From: a virus
Length of the DNA: 37,877 nt
Reading direction: 5' to 3' (one strand)
IMG/VR virus record: IMGVR_UViG_3300023284_000053
Location: 1 to 37,877 of that record
A program made the translations under genes and the position numbers. The notes below the pieces were generated by a model, which was not told the origin of the DNA, did not search any database, and worked only from the letters and a program-made list of their open reading frames with translations. Below are positions 1 through 6,797 of the stretch, piece by piece. Position 1 is the first letter of the stretch, and every line of letters begins with the position of its first letter.

Positions 1-1
1 A

Positions 2-46
2 ATAGAAAGCAGCAAAGCTGCGCTTGCTAACGTGAATGCTAACTAG
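2..46 (+). CDS. 3' end of an upstream gene (partial)
   Basis: Reading from base 2, the frame gives IESSKAALANVNAN and a TAG stop at 44-46, directly before a terminator-like hairpin. The fragment is too short to identify. The other open frame stops at base 30, so the frame choice rests only on the stop abutting the hairpin. Confidence 0.4.
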   Translation: MESSKAALANVNAN

Positions 47-82
47 CCCTCACTGTGACCAGACGCACGGCGAGGGTCTTTT
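47..82 (+). terminator. Probable intrinsic terminator
   Basis: CCCTC (47-51) pairs with GAGGG (72-76), an inner GTG (55-57) can pair with CAC (66-68), and TCTTTT follows at 77-82. The position just after a stop codon and before a new gene with its own ribosome binding site fits a Rho-independent terminator. The stem is only five pairs and the T tract is interrupted, so some read-through is likely. Confidence 0.5.
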
Positions 83-123
83 AGTGCGCACGGACCGCAC
101 ATAACCGAGAGGAGAACACAGCT

Positions 124-315
124 ATGAGTGCTGAAGGTAAAGGCAAACGAGGGGCCGCCGGTGTGTCGAACGCCGAGGCAGAGTTCTATGCGTCCAAGCG
201 GTCGGCGGTCATTGGCGGCCCCCTGCGGCGTGAGGTTTACAAGATGGCTGGGCTTACCAAGATCAGGCCGTATATCCGAGGCGGGCAAACGGGAACGCCG
301 GATAAGAAGGGTTGA
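124..315 (+). CDS. Small basic hypothetical protein (63 aa)
   Basis: The ATG at 124 follows a good Shine-Dalgarno (GAGAGGAG, ending about 10 nt upstream). The product is 63 aa, rich in Gly, Lys and Arg, with no membrane segment or recognisable motif. It is the first complete gene after the hairpin at 47-82 and opens the row of small plus-strand genes. A small host-interaction protein would be typical of this position in a phage, but nothing in the sequence shows a function. Confidence 0.6.
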   Translation: MSAEGKGKRGAAGVSNAEAEFYASKRSAVIGGPLRREVYKMAGLTKIRPYIRGGQTGTPDKKG

Positions 316-350
316 CGAACAGATCAACATGAAGAAGGAGGACTAGTAAT

Positions 351-530
351 ACGGCTATCAACAAAGAAACAGGAGTGCCTGAGAAGAGCGTTCCCACTTT
401 TCGTGACGAATACATGAGCAAGAGGCTTGAGGTTCGTCGGCACACCTACGACGTTATGTTAGAGACCTTGCCTGCTGATAGAAGGTCGGGGTATACTCGC
501 CCCGGTCCGATGAACAGAAAGAGAGGATGA
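351..530 (+). CDS. Small hypothetical protein, probable non-AUG start
   Basis: An open frame runs to TGA at 528-530. A very strong Shine-Dalgarno (AAGGAGG, 335-341) lies nine bases before an in-frame ACG at 351, after which the protein reads AINKETGVPEKS. If ACG initiates, the product is 59 aa. The next in-frame starts are GTG at 375 and ATG at 414, neither with a good binding site. The protein is charged, with an Arg-rich middle and end, and has no recognised family. ACG could be a rare start or a point change from ATG. The binding site overlaps a five-codon ORF (MKKED) at 329-346. Confidence 0.5.
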   Translation, partial: TAINKETGVPEKSVPTFRDEYMSKRLEVRRHTYDVMLETLPADRRSGYTRPGPMNRKRG

Positions 531-531
531 C

Positions 532-690
532 ATGAACGGTATCTTACCGGCTGACCTGATGCCGAGTGTGACCACAGACCTGCCGATGACTATCGGGGAG
601 CTGTGTCGCGTGAATGAGGCGATGGAGACACTCTTCTCTATTCGTAATGCGGAGATGAGCACCATCGAGAACATGGAGGTGATGGAGTAA
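532..690 (+). CDS. Small acidic hypothetical protein (52 aa)
   Basis: The ATG at 532 follows GAGAGG at a normal distance and lies one base after the previous stop. The 52-aa product is acidic and Met-rich, with a predicted helical C-terminal half (NEAMETLFSIRNAEMSTIE). No family recognised. Close packing with the genes on either side indicates one transcript. Confidence 0.6.
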   Translation: MNGILPADLMPSVTTDLPMTIGELCRVNEAMETLFSIRNAEMSTIENMEVME

Positions 691-691
691 G

Positions 692-916
692 ATGAAGTGT
701 ATTGAAGAGATAGAAGGCGAGGTGTATTACGTCTTCCGCACCAGTGACAGACACGCAAGGAAACTTGTGCTCTCTGGTGTGTATAGATATATGCCAAAGT
801 CTTCTTGGAAAACTGGTGGACGTAAACGCATGGGTCCACAAGATCACGAACCCAACAGCATCCATCCTCGCAAGGGGTGGGGCAATCGTGAGAAGAAAGG
901 AAGGTGGGGAAGATAA
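692..916 (+). CDS. Small basic hypothetical protein (74 aa)
   Basis: The ATG at 692 lies one base after the previous stop. The first 40 residues look folded (MKCIEEIEGEVYYVFR, beta-strand-like), while the last 35 are dominated by Lys, Arg and Gly. The end overlaps the next gene by 13 nt. No family recognised; the basic tail could bind nucleic acid, which is inference only. Confidence 0.5.
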   Translation: MKCIEEIEGEVYYVFRTSDRHARKLVLSGVYRYMPKSSWKTGGRKRMGPQDHEPNSIHPRKGWGNREKKGRWGR

Positions 917-1089
917 ACTATTATCGTATAAAATTGGATGGTAGTTGCCGTGGTCTGTTTGAATACACTGGTCCCAACTTCTACTTCGCACGCCGCAAAG
1001 CTTGGCAATTGGCACAAGACTTGGTGAGCCACGGTAAGGTGACTATCGAACTTGCCAAAACTGAAGTGATTTGTAACTCGGAGGAGTAG
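904..1089 (+). CDS. Small hypothetical protein (61 aa), GTG start
   Basis: GTG at 904 follows AGAAAGGAAG and overlaps the previous gene by 13 nt. The product (61 aa) begins MGKINYYRIKLDG and continues through YFARRKAWQLAQDL, a mixed strand-then-helix pattern seen in short phage proteins that take an argument-like X-x-A-x-K-A helix. It ends just before the binding site (GGAGG) of the repeat-bearing gene at 1095. Function unknown. Confidence 0.55.
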   Translation: MGKINYYRIKLDGSCRGLFEYTGPNFYFARRKAWQLAQDLVSHGKVTIELAKTEVICNSEE

Positions 1090-1094
1090 GTAAG

Positions 1095-1727
1095 ATGACA
1101 ACCAACGACGATAGGTTAGCGTGGCACTTTGTCGGCAATACTTTGAGGGATGGTAGGGCTGTTCCATCAGACGGAGTAACCCTCTACCACGAAGGTTCCT
1201 TGAAACTGTGCCACTATGGGCTTCACTGTAGTAAAAAGGTGACACACGCTCTTCTATACGCACCCGGCAATATAATTTGCAGAGTCGCTTATGGGGAGAG
1301 TTTCTTGTCCGGTAGGGACAAGATTGTATCGACAAAGAGAACAATTCTTTGGAGGGTGGACGGAGAGGAGTTACTAAGAAAATTTGCAAAACAGAGAGCT
1401 TTGTCCTGTATCTCGTTGTGGTCCCCACCTCAAATTGTGGTAGATTACTTAGAACAGAGTAGTCCTGAACTTAGGTGCGACGCTAGGGATGCTGCTAGGG
1501 ATGCTGCTAGGGATGCTGCTGGGGCTGCTGCTAGGGCTGCTGCTTGGGCTGCTGCTAGGGCTGCTGCTAGGGGTGCTGCTAGGGCTGCTGCTAGGGATGC
1601 TGCTAGGGATGCTGCTTGGGCTGCTGCTAGGGATGCTGCTTGGGCTGCTGCTAGGGATGCTGCTTGGGCTACTGCCGAAGAAGAACTTATAACTTTAATC
1701 AGAGAGAAAAGGAGTAAGACCTCATGA
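1095..1727 (+). CDS. DUF7666-like phage protein with Ala-rich repeat tail
   Basis: A 210-aa protein in two parts. Residues 1-130 form a compact domain (HFVGNTLRDGRAVPSDG, then GLHCSKKVTHALLYAPG and CRVAYG) that resembles a domain common in phage and bacterial proteins annotated as DUF7666; this assignment is from memory of the family. Residues 130-195 are a perfect-register four-residue repeat, A-A-[RWG]-[DAG], coded by a 12-nt tandem repeat, expected to form one long helix with a charged or aromatic stripe. The start has GGAGG upstream and the stop overlaps the next ATG. Function is unknown; repeat number is likely to vary between relatives. Confidence 0.75.
   Translation: MTTNDDRLAWHFVGNTLRDGRAVPSDGVTLYHEGSLKLCHYGLHCSKKVTHALLYAPGNIICRVAYGESFLSGRDKIVSTKRTILWRVDGEELLRKFAKQRALSCISLWSPPQIVVDYLEQSSPELRCDARDAARDAARDAAGAAARAAAWAAARAAARGAARAAARDAARDAAWAAARDAAWAAARDAAWATAEEELITLIREKRSKTS
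1482..1676 (+). repeat. 12-nt tandem repeat in coding sequence
   Basis: About sixteen copies of a 12-nt unit, consensus GCTGCTAGGGAT, run head to tail within the gene at 1095-1727. Copies differ almost only at two codons: AGG, TGG or GGG (Arg, Trp, Gly) and GAT, GCT or GGT (Asp, Ala, Gly). Because the unit is a multiple of three, copy gain or loss keeps the frame. The near identity of copies suggests slippage or recombination. Confidence 0.95.
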
Positions 1728-1918
1728 GTGTGACCTTTGGAATCTTAGGGGCATCGCCCCGCATCACTGTCACTGTGCCAGAGGTGAAGGGCGGTGATCC
1801 GTTCGCTGCCATGCACAGTGCTCGTCGGAGGTTCGCATCATATGGTGCGGAGCGTGTAACCCTCATCCCTCGCCGTGATGGTGAAGGGTGGAAGAAGAAA
1901 GAGAACAAGAATGGATAA
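1724..1918 (+). CDS. Small hypothetical protein (64 aa)
   Basis: The ATG at 1724 overlaps the TGA of the repeat-bearing gene (ATGA), so translation is probably coupled. The 64-aa product starts MSVTFGILGASPRITVTVPE, strand-rich, and ends in a Lys-rich tail (WKKKENKNG). A GAKGGDPFAAMHSARRR-like helix lies in the middle. No family recognised. Confidence 0.55.
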   Translation: MSVTFGILGASPRITVTVPEVKGGDPFAAMHSARRRFASYGAERVTLIPRRDGEGWKKKENKNG

Positions 1919-2117
1919 CCCGTGCATCGGCACTACTACTTTCACTGTCACATCGGTGGTGAAGGGACGTATCAAGGCCCCTTATTGGGGAGGCACTACT
2001 AATGTAGAGCCTTACGGAGACCACTGCGTCAAATTGCAAATGTCACAACAGTCTTACATTAAGAGTGACCTTCGGTACTTGATCGACAGACTCACTGAGA
2101 TACACGGGGTGTTGTGA
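1911..2117 (+). CDS. Small hypothetical protein (68 aa)
   Basis: The ATG at 1911, after an AAGAAAGAG-type binding site inside the previous gene, gives a 68-aa protein starting MDNPCIGTTTFTVTSVVKG. The frame is open further upstream, but that stretch only mirrors the previous gene in another frame. The stop is TGA at 2115-2117, whose last base is the first of the next ATG. No family recognised. Confidence 0.55.
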   Translation: MDNPCIGTTTFTVTSVVKGRIKAPYWGGTTNVEPYGDHCVKLQMSQQSYIKSDLRYLIDRLTEIHGVL

Positions 2118-2248
2118 TGAGAATCATCGACTGGCTGGTGTCCAATATTGAGTTCATCATCGGCGTGATGTTCATCTGGTCTTTCCTGATTGTCATCGTG
2201 ATGTTCATGGCGGTGGCGGTTATGCTATGGAAAATAGTGCTGTCGTGA
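2117..2248 (+). CDS. Single-pass membrane peptide (43 aa)
   Basis: MRIIDWLVSNIEF is followed by a continuous hydrophobic segment to about residue 38 (IIGVMFIWSFLIVIV and onward), then WKIVLS. One long transmembrane helix is predicted, probably N-out or N-in without a cleaved signal. It starts inside the previous stop (TGATG) and overlaps the next small membrane gene by 22 nt in another frame. Size and layout would suit a holin-like or membrane-modulating peptide, but there is no adjacent endolysin to support that. Confidence 0.6.
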   Translation: MRIIDWLVSNIEFIIGVMFIWSFLIVIVMFMAVAVMLWKIVLS

Positions 2249-2337
2249 AGGTCATTTTCTACCCACTTGTCTACCTTCTCGGGTTTGTGATGGGCTTAGG
2301 AGGGTGGTTTGTAACACTCTTGGAAAGGAGTATATAA
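2227..2337 (+). CDS. Second small membrane peptide (36 aa)
   Basis: ATG at 2227 opens a 36-aa frame, MENSAVVKVIFYPLVYLLG then a Gly-rich hydrophobic stretch and TLLERSI. One transmembrane helix is predicted, containing G-x-x-x-G-like spacing that could pack against another helix. It overlaps the 43-aa membrane peptide by 22 nt in a different frame, so the two are probably made in a fixed ratio. No family recognised. Confidence 0.5.
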   Translation: MENSAVVKVIFYPLVYLLGFVMGLGGWFVTLLERSI

Positions 2338-2339
2338 CC

Positions 2340-2513
2340 GTGAATACGAAGCAGTTTACTGTTGCGGATTGGGAGACACACATTCGCAAGAGTCCCACTC
2401 GGTGTAAAGAACACATCAACAAGGCTGTGATTCAATACCAACGGGGGGACTTGTCTTTGTCCTCCTCCCAACAGAACTTGTTGGAAGCAGCGATCAACAC
2501 AGGAGATTTCTAA
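2340..2513 (+). CDS. Small soluble hypothetical protein (57 aa), GTG start
   Basis: GTG at 2340 lies downstream of AAGGAG (about 10 nt). The 57-aa product (begins MNTKQFTVADWETHIRK) appears to be a small helical soluble protein with KSPTRCKEHINKAV and SSSQQNLLEAA segments. The frame is open upstream of the GTG but without a ribosome binding site. No family recognised. Confidence 0.55.
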   Translation: MNTKQFTVADWETHIRKSPTRCKEHINKAVIQYQRGDLSLSSSQQNLLEAAINTGDF

Positions 2514-2514
2514 C

Positions 2515-2562
2515 ATGAGTACAGAAGCAGACTACTACTGGTGGTGGTGGATAGGAACGTGA
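2515..2562 (+). CDS. Trp-rich leader peptide ORF (15 aa)
   Basis: ATG at 2515 has a good Shine-Dalgarno (AGGAGA, about 9 nt upstream) and codes MSTEADYYWWWWIGT, with two Tyr codons followed by four consecutive Trp codons. Its TGA stop (2560-2562) overlaps an in-frame GTG (2559) of the 285-aa gene as GTGA. This is the arrangement of a translated leader coupled to the next gene. The main gene lacks a good binding site of its own, which supports coupling. The alternative is a minus-one shift in the TGG run joining both frames into one protein. Confidence 0.5.
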   Translation: MSTEADYYWWWWIGT

Positions 2563-3416
2563 TTAGTGATCAAGACCTACTGATATTGGGGAAGAAGTTA
2601 CACACTTGTTTCACTAACGCACGTACCCGTGTCTCTCAGTATGGTGTAGGGTGGGAGGATGGTGATATTCTGGACCTAGAGTACCCTTACTGCCATATGG
2701 CACTGATGAGTGGTGACTACGATGGGGTCGGGGGTTTGGACAACAACGGCAATGGGCCAGTAATCATCAACAACCAAGTGCAGTACAACCACGAGTGTGA
2801 CAGCCCGGTGTTGAACAAACATGAGCGAGAGAAGTTCTATTCTTTCTTGTTCAATGACTCTGTGTTTGCGGAGTGCTATGTTACAAGGGACCCGAGTAAA
2901 TGTGACAATGATGGAATAACAGTACGCACAAGTTTACCTGCTAACCTAGTGGTAGCTGCGTGCATCGCTACTCGTCAAGCGTGGGAGTTTCCTGACATCG
3001 GGAGGTCTACCATACGGATGATCAAGATGGGCCTTGACCCACGCAAAGCGCACCTCGCAGCACACGCCATCAGGGTCTCCGAAGACGGCACCTACTACAA
3101 AAGCCACAGGGGTGGGCACGTTGCCTTATACCACGATGATATGGACACGGGGGCAGTCAGGAATTACCTAGTGGGTACTCTTGATAAGTATATTAACATG
3201 AATATGGTGGATTATCGTGAAGCACGGAACTACGGAGGTATCCCTTATATGTGGGGAAATGGTGACGAAGTTGGGTTGATTATAAGGGATGTGAAGGTGA
3301 TGCCCAAGGTGAACAGTGACCCCTTCAAGTACATCAAGGATGCAGGAGAGATCGAGAAACGTGTCGATGTAGTTGAAGAGGTGGAACTAGCATACGAAAG
3401 GATACTAAAGCAATGA
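2559..3416 (+). CDS. Unknown protein heading the amidoligase operon (285 aa)
   Basis: Not recognised. The frame is open from GTG at 2541 (291 aa), but GTG at 2559 overlaps the stop of the leader ORF and is preferred. The protein is soluble with an N-terminal helix (ISDQDLLILGKKLHTCF), an acidic Asn/Gly-rich middle (GDYDGVGGLDNNGNG), a helical section (PANLVVAACIATRQAWEF) and HxxD-type residues in GHVALYHDDMD. The last part is strand-rich (NGDEVGLIIRDVKVMP) and then helical. Its stop overlaps the ATG of the class I amidotransferase-like gene by 4 nt, so it is translated with the ligase genes and could supply a substrate-binding or tailoring function. That role is inference from position. Confidence 0.8.
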   Translation: MISDQDLLILGKKLHTCFTNARTRVSQYGVGWEDGDILDLEYPYCHMALMSGDYDGVGGLDNNGNGPVIINNQVQYNHECDSPVLNKHEREKFYSFLFNDSVFAECYVTRDPSKCDNDGITVRTSLPANLVVAACIATRQAWEFPDIGRSTIRMIKMGLDPRKAHLAAHAIRVSEDGTYYKSHRGGHVALYHDDMDTGAVRNYLVGTLDKYINMNMVDYREARNYGGIPYMWGNGDEVGLIIRDVKVMPKVNSDPFKYIKDAGEIEKRVDVVEEVELAYERILKQ

Positions 3417-4054
3417 GCAAAACAGTCTACGTAGTTGGTGGGTACACCGAATACATGATCATGTTCGAGGATAATGGGTGGGTTATTACTGACACCATCG
3501 AGGATGCAGACTTGGTGCAGTTCTGTGGTGGTGAGGACGTTAACCCCGCCCTTTATGGGGAGAAGTCACACTGGTCCTCTCATGTCAACTTCGAACGAGA
3601 TCAATATGAGTCCAAGATGTACGAGATGGCGTTCGAAAACCACAGTGCTATCGCTGGTATCTGTAGGGGTGGGCAATTTGTTCATGTTATGAATGGAGGC
3701 AAACTCTTCCAAGATGTGAACAACCACGGTTTGAGGGGTACACACTATGCACTTATCGAGGTGAAGGAGTTGCTACATCTCGCACGCAATGGTGTTGAAG
3801 TCTCAAGTACACATCACCAGATGATGAGAGAGGGCGTTGGCCTTATCTTGTTAACTTCAGGTGAAGCTACCTTCAAGGCGACAGGTACGGGTGAAGAGGC
3901 GTCGCACTCTCCTGATGTGGAGGCTGTGTACCACAAGATTACTAACTCTTTGTGTTACCAACCACACCCTGAGTTCTACAAGAAGGACCACGAGTGTCAG
4001 AAACTATACTTCAACTTAATAGAGGAGCTGTTGTTCAATGACAACGATAGTTAG
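3413..4054 (+). CDS. Class I glutamine amidotransferase-like hydrolase (peptidase C26 type)
   Basis: A 213-aa protein with the alpha/beta hydrolase pattern of PuuD-type gamma-glutamyl hydrolases. CGGEDVNPALYG (38-49) is the family's GGxDxxPxxYG motif, the nucleophile is Cys84 in GICRGGQ, and His185 and Glu187 in QPHPE complete the triad. His134 and His135 lie in STHHQMM. Family members remove or transfer glutamine amide or gamma-glutamyl groups. There is no signal peptide, so it should act in the cytoplasm. It overlaps its neighbours by 4 and 17 nt, next to an ATP-grasp ligase. It may trim gamma-glutamyl intermediates or release ammonia; the substrate cannot be told from sequence. Confidence 0.88.
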   Translation: MSKTVYVVGGYTEYMIMFEDNGWVITDTIEDADLVQFCGGEDVNPALYGEKSHWSSHVNFERDQYESKMYEMAFENHSAIAGICRGGQFVHVMNGGKLFQDVNNHGLRGTHYALIEVKELLHLARNGVEVSSTHHQMMREGVGLILLTSGEATFKATGTGEEASHSPDVEAVYHKITNSLCYQPHPEFYKKDHECQKLYFNLIEELLFNDNDS

Positions 4055-4907
4055 ACGACGTAAGCTAGGCATGTCCTCAGTGAAGGGGGTAGTGGCCTTT
4101 AGTAAAACAGGTATCAAGTGGGTGAGGAGTGATCGTGTCATACCCCGCGATGACTTGTTTATAAGGTGGGGGTGTACGTGTAACCTACCAGCCAACTGTA
4201 AAGATCGTGCAGTTCTCAACGCTGCAAGGGCCATTCACTTGGTGGCTGACAAACTAGAGTTCAGGCGGGTGTTGGAGGAGCATGAGTTGTGCCCGAAGAC
4301 TTGGTTCGCTTACAAGGATTGGTTGAAGGATGCCCGAGATCACAATGATCATCTCCCTGTGATCTTACGAACTAAGACTCATCATCAAGGACGTGGGTTG
4401 TGGATTTACCACGACTCGTATAATCTAGATATAAAGTGCCAACATCTAGGTGAGGATAATTACTACATAAATGAGTTCATCGACAAGGTAGCTGAGTACC
4501 GTGTGTTCGTGGTCTCGGGGAGGGTGGTGTGTGTAGCAGAGAAGACACCGGGTAATAAGGAAGACGTGGCGTGGAACGTAGCCAAGGGTGGTCGGTTCGA
4601 CAACGTGAAGTGGGGTGCTTGGCCCTTGAAGGCGGTGAGAAAGAGCATCGAGGCGTTCAACTTGAGTGACCTTGACTTCGGGGGTGTGGATGTAATGGTG
4701 GACAAAGAGGGTGAGTGCTACATCCTTGAGATCAACTCCGCCCCATCTCTCACGTCCCCTTACCGGCAAGAGTGCTTTGCCAAAGCTTTTGACTGGATTG
4801 TAGAACACGGCAAAGAACGTATCCCTCTGATCGATGGGCGAGGTGGATACCTCAAGTTCATTCACCCCGCCATCAGTGACCATGCTAGGTTGAAGGAGAA
4901 CGAATGA
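4038..4907 (+). CDS. ATP-grasp carboxylate-amine ligase
   Basis: A 289-aa protein with ATP-grasp features. VILRTKTHHQGRGLWI (108-123) is the ATP-binding lysine strand with a glycine-containing loop, YYINEFIDKVAEYRVFV (142-158) is the hinge and next strand, and DFGGVDVM (213-220) with YILEINSAPSLT (228-239) carries the Mg-binding Asp218, Glu231 and Asn233. ATP-grasp enzymes of this type join a carboxylate to an amine through an acyl phosphate. The basic N-terminus (VRRRKLG) may be extra, since a second ATG lies at 4069. The gene starts 17 nt inside the previous one, with GAGGAG upstream, and ends in an ATGATG overlap with the next gene. Probably a peptide or amino-acid ligase; substrates unknown. 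Confidence 0.9.
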   Translation: MTTIVRRRKLGMSSVKGVVAFSKTGIKWVRSDRVIPRDDLFIRWGCTCNLPANCKDRAVLNAARAIHLVADKLEFRRVLEEHELCPKTWFAYKDWLKDARDHNDHLPVILRTKTHHQGRGLWIYHDSYNLDIKCQHLGEDNYYINEFIDKVAEYRVFVVSGRVVCVAEKTPGNKEDVAWNVAKGGRFDNVKWGAWPLKAVRKSIEAFNLSDLDFGGVDVMVDKEGECYILEINSAPSLTSPYRQECFAKAFDWIVEHGKERIPLIDGRGGYLKFIHPAISDHARLKENE

Positions 4908-5962
4908 TGTGTGGATTGTGTGGAGTCTACGGTGCCATTGGTAAGCAAGAGAAGTACGCCTTTGGTATCCTACAAATGTTTGCCCAACTACGAGGAAGAG
5001 ACTCGACTGGTGTAGGTCTGGTTTACCACAACAGGAAACACAAGCCAGACGTGGTGAAAAGTGTAGGTGGTCAAGAGAGTTTGGTTCTTGATAACCCAGA
5101 GTTCTTTGATCTCTTCGACTGGACGTTGTTGGACAGTGGGTTAGTTTGTGTGATAGGACACAATCGATGGGCCACTATTGGTGACGTTACTGAAGAGAAT
5201 GCCCATCCTTTTCACGTTGGAAATATTATAGGGTGTCACAATGGTACCATCCACCTCTACAAGATGGCTCATCTCGACAGCCACAACTATAAATCGACGG
5301 ATTCCAAGATAATCATAGAAGAGTTGGCAAAAGGTAAGGACATTGCCGAGACCATTGAGTACTTGGATGGTGCGTGGGCGTTGACTTGGTATGACACTAA
5401 GAAACGACGGTTGAATATGTGTCGTAACAAAGAAAGAACACTCTTTGTGACTAAGGCAGAGAACAACAAGACCTTGTTCTGGGCTTCTGAGAATTGGATG
5501 TTGGAGGTTGCATTAACTAAGAGTGGTATTAAACATGATGAGATACAGTCTGTGGTGGTAGACAGGCACTTGGTGTGGAAAATTAAAGGAGATGGTAACA
5601 TCATACTCGATGAAGTTAACCTCGCTGTGGGTGGCAAGATAAGAGCAGGCGATTGGGGGAGTTGGTGTGGTATCTCCCGTTGGGGTAGGGATGAAGACGA
5701 CTGGGGTGAAGAGAAAACCTCTACCAAAGGTGGAAATGTGCTCCCTCTACACCGAGAACATTTTGAAGAAGATTATGCCAACACCTTTGAGAACCGATAC
5801 GTCCCTCGCCGAAGGTTCGAACACCTAACTAAAGATGGTTGTTCCAATTGTACTGGGGACATCGGATGGGGAGACAGAAAGACACTGGTGTGGGTCAATG
5901 AAGACAGCCCACTATGTTGTGATTGCCATGAATATTTAAAAGGTAAAATGAAGGTGAACTGA
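4907..5962 (+). CDS. Stand-alone class II glutamine amidotransferase with C-terminal Cys cluster
   Basis: An N-terminal nucleophile amidotransferase. From the ATG at 4907 the protein is MCGLCGVYGAIG, which puts the catalytic Cys at residue 2; the ATG three bases earlier would leave an extra Met. Family motifs follow: QLRGRDSTGVG (RGxDSxG), IGHNRWATIG, NAHPF and GCHNGTI. These match the GlmS/PurF/AsnB glutaminase domain that releases ammonia from glutamine. No synthetase, PRT or SIS domain follows. Instead the C-terminal third has charged linkers and a Cys-x2-Cys ... Cys-x2-Cys (CSNC and CCDC) cluster, likely a zinc ribbon. Ammonia would have to be passed to a partner, plausibly the neighbouring ligases. 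Confidence 0.9.
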   Translation: MCGLCGVYGAIGKQEKYAFGILQMFAQLRGRDSTGVGLVYHNRKHKPDVVKSVGGQESLVLDNPEFFDLFDWTLLDSGLVCVIGHNRWATIGDVTEENAHPFHVGNIIGCHNGTIHLYKMAHLDSHNYKSTDSKIIIEELAKGKDIAETIEYLDGAWALTWYDTKKRRLNMCRNKERTLFVTKAENNKTLFWASENWMLEVALTKSGIKHDEIQSVVVDRHLVWKIKGDGNIILDEVNLAVGGKIRAGDWGSWCGISRWGRDEDDWGEEKTSTKGGNVLPLHREHFEEDYANTFENRYVPRRRFEHLTKDGCSNCTGDIGWGDRKTLVWVNEDSPLCCDCHEYLKGKMKVN

Positions 5963-5963
5963 T

Positions 5964-6794
5964 ATGAAGATATGTGGAACTAACTTCTCTATCGGTGCTG
6001 ATCCCGAGGTGTTTATCCAAGACAAGAAGACAAAGAGATTCATCGGGGCATACGGAATGATACCCGGTACCAAGGAGAACCCAAGGTACTTGCCCGGTGG
6101 TCTTTGCAAAGGACAGGTGGATGGGATGGCGTTGGAGTTCAACACCTTTCCGGCCCACGACGTACACTCCTTCTCATGCCGTGTATCAACTGGTAAGAGA
6201 GGTTTGGATTACGCTCTCGATTGGGGTCATCACATTGTGGTGCAGCCTACAGTAGAATTTGACAATGAGGAGTGGAGGCGTGCCCCCAAGAAGGCGAGGA
6301 GATTAGGATGTGATCCTGACTTTTGTGCTTGGGGTGGTATCCACGTCAATAATCCACCGGATGGCAAGGTGACGTACCGCACTGGTGCTGGACACATACA
6401 TCTTGGGTGGGGTGGAAGTTTTGACATCACGGAGGAGTTCAAAGAAATCTGCGGTGCCCTTGTTCGAGAGCAAGACGCATTAAATGGTGTGGCCTCACTT
6501 TTATATGACCAAGATACCAAGAGACGTAAGCTTTATGGTAAGGCCGGGTGTTTCAGACCTAAGACTTACGGGGTTGAGTACCGCACTTTGTCTAACTCTT
6601 GGGTGAGGAACACGGTCCTGACTAGATACGTAGCACGAAGAACCTTCCAAGCAGCGAGGAACATGATGAGAGGAACCATGATACAGACACCAGAGGTGGA
6701 GGACATTATTAACAGTAACAAGATAGAAGAGGCAAAGTATTTCCTCAACCACAACAATATAACCCTACCTCCTGGCAAGTATAGAGTGGTGTGA
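5964..6794 (+). CDS. phiEco32-type COOH-NH2 ligase (amidoligase, glutamine-synthetase-like fold)
   Basis: A 276-aa protein that matches the phage COOH-NH2 ligase type 2 family described around phage phiEco32. Motifs in order: IGADPEVFI (10-18), QVDGMALEFN (51-60), LGCDPDFCAWG (114-124), RTGAGHIHLGWG (139-150) and a late Arg/Glu block, GCFRPKTYGVEYRTLSN (195-211). The acidic and His residues are those expected to bind metal and ATP in the glutamine synthetase/GCS-like fold. Members are predicted to form amide bonds between carboxyl and amino groups using ATP. The start follows AAGGTG and lies one base after the previous stop. The substrate is unknown. Confidence 0.9.
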   Translation: MKICGTNFSIGADPEVFIQDKKTKRFIGAYGMIPGTKENPRYLPGGLCKGQVDGMALEFNTFPAHDVHSFSCRVSTGKRGLDYALDWGHHIVVQPTVEFDNEEWRRAPKKARRLGCDPDFCAWGGIHVNNPPDGKVTYRTGAGHIHLGWGGSFDITEEFKEICGALVREQDALNGVASLLYDQDTKRRKLYGKAGCFRPKTYGVEYRTLSNSWVRNTVLTRYVARRTFQAARNMMRGTMIQTPEVEDIINSNKIEEAKYFLNHNNITLPPGKYRVV

Positions 6795-6797
6795 TCT

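Noticed and set aside
744-944. 66-aa frame overlapping the small gene at 692
   Set aside because: It shares nearly all its sequence with better supported frames at 692 and 904 and has no ribosome binding site.
1482-1676. CRISPR-like array
   Set aside because: The repeat unit is 12 nt with no spacers and lies within a coding frame.
1489-1692. Hydrophobic LLGM/LLGL reading frame across the tandem repeat
   Set aside because: It arises because a 12-nt repeat is open in more than one frame. It has no binding site and mirrors the Ala-rich gene, so it is not called as a membrane protein.
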